From Levilactobacillus fujinensis (GTDB lineage Bacteria; Bacillota; Bacilli; Lactobacillales; Lactobacillaceae): a stretch of 64,000 bases of DNA. Location: positions 1 to 64,000 of the forward strand of contig NZ_RHNX01000001.1 in assembly GCF_003946335.1 (NCBI RefSeq), in the 5' to 3' direction. Each line of letters begins with the position of its first letter. Within the stretch, counting starts at the first letter, position 1. The position numbers and the translations under genes are program-made. Under the pieces are notes generated by a model, which was given only the letters and a program-made list of their open reading frames with translations, ran no database searches and was not told where the DNA came from. This document shows, one piece after another, positions 16,063 through 22,913 of this stretch.

Positions 16063-16560
16063 CTATTCTGCTGAAATTTTGACCACAAATGGGTTGTGCT
16101 GTTGGCGGATAATTTTGATGGCTCGTTGGCGCTGATCAAAATGACCGAGCACATGAATTCCCGCATAGTAATCGACGTCTCCCCAGTAAAAGACGAGTCG
16201 CGGTTGTGGCGACCAATAGGCAATGTCTCCCGGACGTGGATTCGCGCCATTTGGTGTTTGCTGATAACGTAACGCCTGCTTTAGGTCACTCGTTCGCTCA
16301 GGATTACCAGCCCCCATTCCGTTAAATCGAAAGGTAGCTGGTAGGCGTTGCCCTAGTTGCCGTGCGGGTTGACTTTGATTGAAGTGCGCCGTTAAGCGCT
16401 GACCAGCAATGGTGACTTGAACACGGTTTGTAGTAGCACGTTTCGACTTGACTGTTGTGTTTGCGGCTGGTTTCGTGGACTTAACTGTTGTTTGTGGTGC
16501 CGCACACCCTGCCACTCCTACAACCACTGTCCCCACTAATACCCATATTTTAAGCATCAC
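16063..16560 (-). CDS. Lipoprotein with cyclophilin-like fold
   Basis: 165 residues. A short hydrophobic N-terminus ends in the lipobox VAGC with Cys19, so it should be lipid-anchored outside the cell. A Thr/Lys/Ala-rich linker at 20-45 is followed by a cyclophilin-like domain of the small bacterial type: VQVTIAGQRLTAHFNQSQPA, then NPRPGDIAYWSPQPRLVFYWGD. The function of these domains is not established and prolyl isomerase residues are not evident. It overlaps the upstream acetyltransferase gene by 11 bp, which implies translational coupling. Confidence 0.75.
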   Translation of the reverse strand: MMLKIWVLVGTVVVGVAGCAAPQTTVKSTKPAANTTVKSKRATTNRVQVTIAGQRLTAHFNQSQPARQLGQRLPATFRFNGMGAGNPERTSDLKQALRYQQTPNGANPRPGDIAYWSPQPRLVFYWGDVDYYAGIHVLGHFDQRQRAIKIIRQQHNPFVVKISAE

Positions 16561-17137
16561 CTTTGGAGCCTCCCTTCACACGTCGCAGGACCTTGGCCGG
16601 TGACCCCACGACGATAACGTTAGCTGGCACGTCTTTAGTCACGATGGCTCCGGCCCCCACGATGGCATTTTCACCAACCGTCACGCCCGGAAGCACCAGC
16701 GCGTTGGCACCGATCCAAGCATTCTTTTCAATGTGAACGGCCTGTGCGTACACGTCACGGCGGTGTGCGGGATCTTCAACATGATTGACCGTGATCAGTG
16801 AAGCACCAGGACCAATCAACGCCCCATCCGCCAGATAAATACCGCCCAAGTCCACAAACATTACCCCCTGATTGACGTAGACGTTCTCGCCAATAAAAAT
16901 ATGTGGGCCAAAGTCACTGTGTATCGGTGCATTCACCTCAGTCGACTCGGGAACACTGTAGCCCACGACTTGACTGAGCGTCGCACGTCGTTGTGCATTG
17001 GTCTGATCACTATGATTGAATTTTTTGAGTAGCTCCTGCGTCCGTTGAACAGTTTGACTAATGCGTTGAAAGTCCGCACCCGTGAAATCTAATGGTTTTC
17101 CGGACAAGGCCCGTTGGAAAATTGCTGGTTCGATCAT
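16550..17137 (-). CDS. Hexapeptide-repeat O-acetyltransferase
   Basis: 195 residues. An N-terminal helical cap (1-60) precedes a left-handed beta-helix with FIGENVYVNQGVMFVD, LIGPGASLITVNH (catalytic His of the family), IEKNAWIGANALVLPGVTVGEN, IVGAGAIVTKDVPANVIV and VGSPAKVLRRV. It transfers acetyl from acetyl-CoA to an unknown hydroxyl or amino acceptor and is a distant paralogue of the 11376-11960 gene. RBS AAAGGAGGC lies 8 bp upstream. It heads an operon with the overlapping lipoprotein gene. The 19-bp motif at 17193-17211 lies upstream and is probably bound by the neighbouring LysR regulator. Confidence 0.82.
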   Translation of the reverse strand: MIEPAIFQRALSGKPLDFTGADFQRISQTVQRTQELLKKFNHSDQTNAQRRATLSQVVGYSVPESTEVNAPIHSDFGPHIFIGENVYVNQGVMFVDLGGIYLADGALIGPGASLITVNHVEDPAHRRDVYAQAVHIEKNAWIGANALVLPGVTVGENAIVGAGAIVTKDVPANVIVVGSPAKVLRRVKGGSKGDA

Positions 17138-17192
17138 CGCTGTTGCCTCCTTTTACTTATAGTCGTCAGTATAGAAAGCTAGCTCAAATATA

Positions 17193-17211
17193 TCAAATAC
17201 TTAAATTAAAT
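17193..17211 (+). promoter_or_regulatory. Second copy of the lysR-region 19-bp motif
   Basis: TCAAATACTTAAATTAAAT, 56-74 bp upstream of the acetyltransferase start codon, matches the lysR promoter motif at 16 of 19 positions, all differences being transitions. Confidence 0.45.
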
Positions 17212-17283
17212 CATTACCTATAACTATGACGTATAGTAGATTGTCGTGAAACACCCGACTGCATCATCTAAATCGGCCAATAT

Positions 17284-17336
17284 TCACGAAAAAAGGCCAA
17301 CCGAGACGGGGGAATGTCGGTTGGCCTTTTTCGTGA
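17284..17336. terminator. Intrinsic terminator of the aldo/keto reductase operon
   Basis: A roughly 20-bp stem of TCACGAAAAAAGGCCAACCG with its complement (17317-17336) around a G-rich loop. On the minus strand it reads GGCCTTTTTTCGTGA at its 3' arm. Confidence 0.85.
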
Positions 17337-17399
17337 TAGGTAATCCTGTAAGTTCGATTGTTTTTGACTCGTTACTAAATCCTGTTTCTAAGCTTTCAT

Positions 17400-18410
17400 T
17401 TAACGTTGAAAATTCGTGTCATCTGAAACTAGCGGCCCGACCAATTCATGTGGCAGGTAAGGTTCTTCCAGGTACTGAACGTCTTCGGAACTGAGCGTCA
17501 GGTCCAGCGCCTTTACAGCACCTAGCAAGTGAGAAATCTTCGTTGCCCCAATGATCTGCGCCGTCACAGTCTGCTTTTGCAGCAGCCAAGCCAACGCAAC
17601 CTGAACGCGATCAACGCCGTGCTTGTCCGCAATCTCACCAACCCGTTGAATGATCGGGAGGTCTAACTGCTTACTGTCATCATATTTCGAACGAGCAACC
17701 TTATCCGTGGCGTAACGCTTGGTCTCGCCCGCCCAATCACGGGTCAACCGGCCGGAAGCCAACGGACTATATGGCGTAACTGCAATGCCTTGATCGGCGC
17801 ACAATGGCAGCATTTCCCGTTCTTCTTCCCGGTACAATAGGTTCAAATGGTTCTGCATGGATACAAACTTCGCCCACCCATGTGCTTCGGCGACGGCCTG
17901 GGCCTTTTCAAACTGCCAAGCAAACATCGCGGACGCCCCAATGTAGCGAACCTTACCGGACTTAACCACGTCGTTTAAGGCTTCCATGGTCTCCTCGATC
18001 GGCGTGTTGTAATCCCACCGATGAATGATATAAAGGTCGACGTAGTCCGTCTGCAGGCGCTGCAAACTCTGATCGATCTGGGAAAAAATGGCCTTACGTG
18101 AGAGACCGGCAACGTTGGGCGCTTTGTTCGGCGTAAAGAACACCTTGGTGGCCAACACAATTTCATCACGGTTAGCTAATTTCTTTAGGGCTTGACCCAC
18201 AAATCGTTCGCTATCTCCGTGTGAATAAATATTTGCGGTATCAAAGAAGTTGATGCCGAGATCCAAGGCCTTGTGAATAACCTCTTCACTGTGTTCTTCA
18301 TCGACGGCCCAGGGGAACATCCCCGTAGACGCGTTACCAAACCCCATTGTTCCTAGACACAGGCGCGAGACGTCTAATCCCGTGTGTCCTAATTTCACGT
18401 AATCCATCAT
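17400..18410 (-). CDS. Aldo/keto reductase (AKR11/YajO-like)
   Basis: 336-residue NADPH-dependent oxidoreductase with a TIM barrel. Catalytic residues of the superfamily are present: Asp and Tyr in FFDTANIYSHG (about 56-66), Lys in VLATKVF (about 88-94) and His in DLYIIHRWD (about 130-138). The cofactor end is seen as QIIGATKISHL near 290. The substrate is probably small carbonyl compounds but cannot be fixed. It is the second gene of a two-gene operon, 16 bp after another reductase, ended by the hairpin at 17284-17336. The two together suggest detoxification of aldehydes or ketoaldehydes. Confidence 0.9.
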   Translation of the reverse strand: MMDYVKLGHTGLDVSRLCLGTMGFGNASTGMFPWAVDEEHSEEVIHKALDLGINFFDTANIYSHGDSERFVGQALKKLANRDEIVLATKVFFTPNKAPNVAGLSRKAIFSQIDQSLQRLQTDYVDLYIIHRWDYNTPIEETMEALNDVVKSGKVRYIGASAMFAWQFEKAQAVAEAHGWAKFVSMQNHLNLLYREEEREMLPLCADQGIAVTPYSPLASGRLTRDWAGETKRYATDKVARSKYDDSKQLDLPIIQRVGEIADKHGVDRVQVALAWLLQKQTVTAQIIGATKISHLLGAVKALDLTLSSEDVQYLEEPYLPHELVGPLVSDDTNFQR

Positions 18411-18426
18411 ACTTGGTGCTTCCTTT

Positions 18427-19272
18427 CTAATCGCCTACCGGATGCCAACCGTTCGCATCACTCAACCGGTTCAAGAATGCCATGTCCTTGTCGTTGATTT
18501 CGAAATCGAGTTGGGCATTGGCTTCGACGTGAGCCATCGCCCGGGCCTTAGGTAGTGGTGCAACACCATTTTGGATAACGAACCGTAGTGCAAGTTGTGG
18601 AATGGAAACGCCATAATTGCCAGCGACCCGTTCCAGCTCAGGACTATCGACTAAGCCACCGGTTGCCAGTGGCGAGTAAGCTTGAACGACGATCTTATTG
18701 GCCTCGGCAGTCTTCACGATGGAAGCTTGCGTGTGCCCAACGTAGTACTGAATCTGGTCGACCGCGGGGGTCACCGTTAGCCCATCCCAAGTTAACAGGT
18801 TTTCCAAGTCATGTGAGTTGAAGTTGGAAACCCCAACCGCCTTGGCCCGGCCACTGTTGTAAATGTCTTGCATGGCCCGCCAAACGTCACGGTTTTCGGC
18901 ATCATGGTTGGACCCCATCTGTGCCCAAGGCCATGGCGCATGAATGATGTAGGAATCGACATAGTCTAGGTCTAATGCGGCTAAACTACTGTCAAAGTCA
19001 GCCATGGCTTCATCGTAAGTCTTCGATTCGGCGGGCAGCTTCGTTTGCACAAAGATGTCTTCGCGAGCAACGTCGCTAGCAGCAATGGCTTCGCCGACAC
19101 TTTGCTCGTTTTGATAGGCCTTAGCGGTATCGATAAACCGGTATCCGGCCTTTAAGGCGTTGCTGACGGCGTCGTAAGTTTCCTTACCAGGGCGCGTCTG
19201 CCAGGTCCCAAACCCGACCTTAGGCATCTTTAATCCGTTATTTAAGTCAAACGTTTCTGTAATTGTTGGCAT
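18427..19272 (-). CDS. Aldo/keto reductase (2,5-diketo-gluconate reductase type)
   Basis: 281-residue aldo/keto reductase of the AKR5-like group. The catalytic tetrad is visible as RFIDTAKAYQNE (Asp and Tyr, about 46-57), QTKLP (Lys) and DSYIIHAPWP (His). VVQAYSPLATGG and PLPKARAMAHVEAN form the cofactor-binding end. It reduces carbonyls with NADPH in the cytoplasm. RBS AAGGAGGAT lies 5-6 bp before the start. It is the first gene of the operon, and its promoter carries a MerR-type inverted repeat at 19314-19332. Confidence 0.9.
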   Translation of the reverse strand: MPTITETFDLNNGLKMPKVGFGTWQTRPGKETYDAVSNALKAGYRFIDTAKAYQNEQSVGEAIAASDVAREDIFVQTKLPAESKTYDEAMADFDSSLAALDLDYVDSYIIHAPWPWAQMGSNHDAENRDVWRAMQDIYNSGRAKAVGVSNFNSHDLENLLTWDGLTVTPAVDQIQYYVGHTQASIVKTAEANKIVVQAYSPLATGGLVDSPELERVAGNYGVSIPQLALRFVIQNGVAPLPKARAMAHVEANAQLDFEINDKDMAFLNRLSDANGWHPVGD

Positions 19273-19304
19273 GTGTTCATCCTCCTTAATTGCTTATGTG
19301 TCTG

Positions 19305-19335
19305 AGTATAATACCTTCGTGTAGGACGAAGGCAA
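19305..19335 (-). promoter_or_regulatory. MerR-style promoter of the aldo/keto reductase operon
   Basis: On the minus strand -35 TTGCCT (19330-19335) and -10 TATACT (19305-19310) are separated by 19 bp. The inverted repeat CCTTCGT-GTAGG-ACGAAGG (19314-19332) fills the spacer. An overlong spacer with a central palindrome is the classic MerR activator layout. An alternative -10 (TATTAT) would give a 16-bp spacer. Confidence 0.55.
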
Positions 19336-19404
19336 GGGGAAAATTTAATTTTTTTTGACTATTTTAGCCGCGTGTCGGCTTACCACACTTTAACTACCAG
19401 AAAT

Positions 19405-19673
19405 TATGTCGGCTCAGGACAACCTCGTCAGCGGAGCGGTTGGCAGATATGGAATCCGTGCGTGTCGTTCTACTAGGTCAGCGGGTGTTTCCCCACTGGT
19501 TTATTTAGTAGAAAACAAAGCTTGGAAACTCGGTACTTCGCGGCTTCGAGTTGTGTTCGCCCCGCTTCAGCCCATGCCTGCCGGTCAGTAAGACGATGAT
19601 TGGACAACATCGCCTAATTTTAGCCACAATATCACTGCTGCAACAGATATAAGTGGTATTTTGAAGCTTTTAG
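19405..19673 (-). mobile_element. Family A repeat, copy A6 (minus orientation, right half missing)
   Basis: The complement matches A3 from a diverged left end (CTAAAAGCTTCAAAATACC) through CTAAAATTAGGCGATGTTGT to GGCAGATATGG..., ending after the small CGACCTCTCGG-like hairpin. It keeps the inner hairpin, with stem AGTGGG/CCCGCT. Sequence divergence and the missing half make it the oldest-looking large copy. It lies between the reductase promoter and the end of the CoA-disulfide reductase gene. Confidence 0.65.
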
Positions 19674-19676
19674 TCT

Positions 19677-21335
19677 TTAACTGAGATTAATTAAGTCTTG
19701 TGGTCGCACTTCCCTATAGAGCGAAAATGCACCATCCAAATTCACGACATTGAAGCCCCTTTGCCGCAGAATTCGCTCAGCAATGTAGCTGCGTTGGCCG
19801 CTGAAACAACTGACCACGTATGCTTGCTGCGGATTCAACTCATCTAGTCGGTCACGCAACTGGTCTAATGGGATATTCAGACTATCCGGGAACCGGCCAT
19901 CATCTTTTAACTCATCTGGGTTTCGTACATCCAATAACTGTTTGCCCGCCGCCAACGCCGCCGGTAACTCATGCCACTGAATGGACTTACTCAGGCCCAA
20001 TGCCAGATTTTCCGCGACGTAGCCTAACATATTCACGGGGTCTTTGGCCGACCCAAACGGTGGCGCATAGGTCAATTCCAGTTCCGGTAGGTCATCAATC
20101 GTTAAGCCACCCTTGATGGCGGTCGCCAACACATCAATGCGTTTGTCAACACCCTGGGCGCCCACACCTTGAGCCCCATAGAGTTGCCCCGTCTGCGGAT
20201 TAAAGACCAACTTGAGCGTCATCGGCGTCCCGTTTGGAAAGTAGCTGGCATGGTTCTGCCCCCGCACGTGGACAACTTGATAAGTAAGTTGCTGTTGCCG
20301 AACTTGTCGCTCACTGAGGCCCGTCATCGCCGCCGTTAGGCCAAACGTCCGCACGATGGCAGTTCCCAGACTACCGCGGTTCGGATGAGCGATACCCATC
20401 ACGTTATCGGCGACCTGTCGCCCCTGTCGATTTGCTGGTGACGCCAGCGGAATTAGCGTGGGGTCTCCGGTTAGCTGTTGTTTGACCAAAATGGCATCCC
20501 CGACTGCATAAATATTCGGGTCACTGGTTCGATAATGGGTGTCGACTACGAGGCCACCATGCCAACCTAATTCTAGCCCAGCCGCCTTGGCCAATTCATT
20601 GGCCGGTCGCACGCCAACCGCTAAGATCGTCAAATCCGTAGTCACCCGTGTACCATCATGTAAGACTGCCACGTGGCCATCCGCTTTAAATGCTTCAATG
20701 GCCTGGTTGGTCAAGACTTGAACGTTGTGACGGGTCAACTCATTTTGAACCATCGCTGCCATTTCTTCGTCTAATGGTGGTAGCAAGTGTGACGTCCGCT
20801 CAACGATGGTCACGGCCAAGCCACGTTGCCGCAAACTTTCAGCAACCTCCAACCCAATGAAGCCACCACCAATCAGCAGTGCCCGTTTAGTCGTCGGCGC
20901 ATTGACCGATGCCATGATGCGATCAAGGTCGGGAATGGTGTGTAGGGTAAACACCGACTTAGCCGTTGCCAACCCAGGGAGTTCGGGCACAATCGGGCGT
21001 GACCCCGGCGCCAGAATCAATCGGTCGTAATGAGCGGTCAGAACCTCTCCCGCATGACGGACAACCACGGCCTTTTCAGCTGGGTGGATCGCGATAACCT
21101 CATGATTTGGCTGAACGTTTAGGTTAAACCGTTGCTGCAACTTGCCTGCACTCTGGACAATCAAATCATTTCGGTCCGCAATCTCACCAGAAAGATGAAA
21201 CGGTAGCCCACAGTTCGCAAACGACACGTATGGTCCCTTTTCGTAAACGGTAATCTCGGCTTGCTCGTCTAACCGTCGTAACCGTGTCGCCGCCGACATG
21301 CCACCGGCAACACCACCAATAATGATAATTTTCAT
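19677..21335 (-). CDS. CoA-disulfide reductase / rhodanese-fused FAD-NAD(P) oxidoreductase
   Basis: 552 residues from the ATG at 21335, preceded by GAGGAGGA; an earlier in-frame ATG at 21362 overlaps that region. Residues 1-450 form a two-dinucleotide-fold flavoprotein: IIIIGGVAGGMSAATRLRR, the redox Cys in FANCGLPF (Cys42), a second fold near 150 (RALLIGGGFIGLEVA) and the FAD site YAVGDA near 280. Residues about 460-550 are a rhodanese domain with CFSGQRS. The CoADR-rhodanese fusion reduces CoA or persulfide disulfides using NAD(P)H and handles sulfane sulfur. Single-gene unit. Confidence 0.88.
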   Translation of the reverse strand: MKIIIIGGVAGGMSAATRLRRLDEQAEITVYEKGPYVSFANCGLPFHLSGEIADRNDLIVQSAGKLQQRFNLNVQPNHEVIAIHPAEKAVVVRHAGEVLTAHYDRLILAPGSRPIVPELPGLATAKSVFTLHTIPDLDRIMASVNAPTTKRALLIGGGFIGLEVAESLRQRGLAVTIVERTSHLLPPLDEEMAAMVQNELTRHNVQVLTNQAIEAFKADGHVAVLHDGTRVTTDLTILAVGVRPANELAKAAGLELGWHGGLVVDTHYRTSDPNIYAVGDAILVKQQLTGDPTLIPLASPANRQGRQVADNVMGIAHPNRGSLGTAIVRTFGLTAAMTGLSERQVRQQQLTYQVVHVRGQNHASYFPNGTPMTLKLVFNPQTGQLYGAQGVGAQGVDKRIDVLATAIKGGLTIDDLPELELTYAPPFGSAKDPVNMLGYVAENLALGLSKSIQWHELPAALAAGKQLLDVRNPDELKDDGRFPDSLNIPLDQLRDRLDELNPQQAYVVSCFSGQRSYIAERILRQRGFNVVNLDGAFSLYREVRPQDLINLS

Positions 21336-21651
21336 CTTCACGTTCCTCCTCAATGCCCCCATAGGTATTCACACGGTCAGTATACCAATTTTCATTTCCT
21401 AATCGCCATTATTTTCCCAATACCAAGACATCAGCCCAGAATAGGTGGTAACCCGTGCCCCAGCAAGCACCGTTAGCCATCAGTTTTGGATAAATGCGAC
21501 TGATATTCGGATAATAACTAGCAGATTAGTCATAATGGGTATATTCATTAATAACCTATAGGAATATACTTACAAATCGTAAGTGATAGGTGAGATTTAT
21601 TTCTCGCCAAGCAAAATGACCGTCAGGAACCCATAAATGGAGGACGTAACC

Positions 21652-22050
21652 ATGGATCAAACCTTAACACAATGGACACCAGAACAATTAAACCTATTTT
21701 TAAACGATAAAACGCTAACCATGAAGCCTTATAAGGCCGACATGACGACCTTTGAAGAGGAATCTCCGGTTTGGGAAGTCGTCGTGGACGGCAATGTTTA
21801 CTCCCGTGGCTGGAACGGGCAGAAGACTAACTGGTACATGGCTGCTGTGGCCCAATGCGCCGGCGAAATTAGCGTGAGCGACCACGACTTTGCTGCTCGC
21901 TTTGAGCCTGCCGACCGAACGACAGAGTTAGATGCCAAGATTACCGCCGCCTACCGCGCAAAGTACGACGGTCAACGGTCCCTACCGAAGATGACATCGG
22001 CAGATCCAACCACGGCGACGCTTCACGTTTTACCTGCTATTCAAGCTTAA
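21652..22050 (+). CDS. DUF2255 family protein (second copy)
   Basis: 132 residues starting at 21652, 7 bp after TGGAGGA; an ATG at 21637 overlaps that RBS. It is homologous to the 14516-14893 product: WEVVVDGNVYSRGWNGQKTN followed by WYMAAVAQCAGEI matches SVVVGDHLYVRAWNGQRSSW and YQAAISQCAGRI. An acidic N-terminal 40 residues differs. The family's function is not established. Single gene with a good terminator at 22063-22095. Confidence 0.78.
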   Translation: MDQTLTQWTPEQLNLFLNDKTLTMKPYKADMTTFEEESPVWEVVVDGNVYSRGWNGQKTNWYMAAVAQCAGEISVSDHDFAARFEPADRTTELDAKITAAYRAKYDGQRSLPKMTSADPTTATLHVLPAIQA

Positions 22051-22062
22051 TCCGACTCAAAG

Positions 22063-22095
22063 CTAGCACGTCAATTTGGCGGTGCTAGTTTTTTT
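22063..22095 (+). terminator. Intrinsic terminator after the DUF2255 gene
   Basis: CTAGCAC (22063-22069) pairs with GTGCTAG (22082-22088), followed by seven T (22089-22095). Confidence 0.85.
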
Positions 22096-22202
22096 CTATT
22101 ATCCTGTAACCGGTTTCCGTTGTGTTTCCCAGTCCAGCCGTCTACAATTAATGTAAGACTTGGGGCTGATTGGACGCCCCACCACAGAACAGGAGCACAC
22201 AA

Positions 22203-22904
22203 ATGGCTTACATAGAAGTTAAAAACGAAACCCGTAAATTCGTTCAGGGTGATCAGGAAACCATCGCCAATCACGACATTTCCTTTAGCGTCGAACAGGG
22301 GCAGGTCGTCACCATTCTCGGTCCCAGTGGTGCCGGAAAATCTACACTACTCAACATTCTCGGTGGGATGGACAGTCCCACCAGCGGCCAAGTCCTGATT
22401 GATGGCAAGGATATCGCACAGCACAATGCCAAGCAGCTGACTACGTATCGTCGACAAGAAGTCGGTTTCGTCTTTCAATTTTATAATTTAGTCCCCAACT
22501 TAACGGCCAAGGAAAATGTGGAACTGGCCTCACAAATTACCAGTGATGCGCGTGACGTCGATGAAACGCTAGCGCTGGTTGGCTTGGACCAACGAGCTGG
22601 CAACTTCCCCGCGCAACTCTCCGGCGGTGAACAGCAACGGGTCGCTATTGCCAGAGCCATTGCGAAGAACCCCAAACTTCTTTTGTGCGACGAACCCACT
22701 GGTGCGCTAGATTACCAAACGGGAAAGCAAGTGTTGCAGGTCATCCAGGATGGCGCGCGACAAACCAACATGACCGTTATCATTGTGACCCACAATGGCG
22801 CGATTGCTAAGATGGGCGATCAGATTATTCATATCAACGACGCCCGGGTCCAGTCGATTCAACAGAACCTGCACCCCACGCCAATCGCTGAGATTGAATG
22901 GTAG
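22203..22904 (+). CDS. ABC transporter ATP-binding protein (MacB/LolD/YxdL-like)
   Basis: 233 residues from the ATG at 22203, 7 bp after AGGAG; an upstream ATG at 22170 lies before the RBS. Walker [10 protein letters not shown] is at 40-48, the Q-loop region at about 89 ([14 protein letters not shown]), signature [14 protein letters not shown] near 140, Walker [13 protein letters not shown] near 160 and the H-loop VTHN near 195. It powers the FtsX-type permease encoded 9 bp downstream. Such pairs export or extract lipids, peptides or antimicrobials. No sensor kinase or regulator gene is adjacent. Confidence 0.93.
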   Translation: MAYIEVKNETRKFVQGDQETIANHDISFSVEQGQVVTILGPSGAGKSTLLNILGGMDSPTSGQVLIDGKDIAQHNAKQLTTYRRQEVGFVFQFYNLVPNLTAKENVELASQITSDARDVDETLALVGLDQRAGNFPAQLSGGEQQRVAIARAIAKNPKLLLCDEPTGALDYQTGKQVLQVIQDGARQTNMTVIIVTHNGAIAKMGDQIIHINDARVQSIQQNLHPTPIAEIEW

Positions 22905-22913
22905 GCGGCTCTT

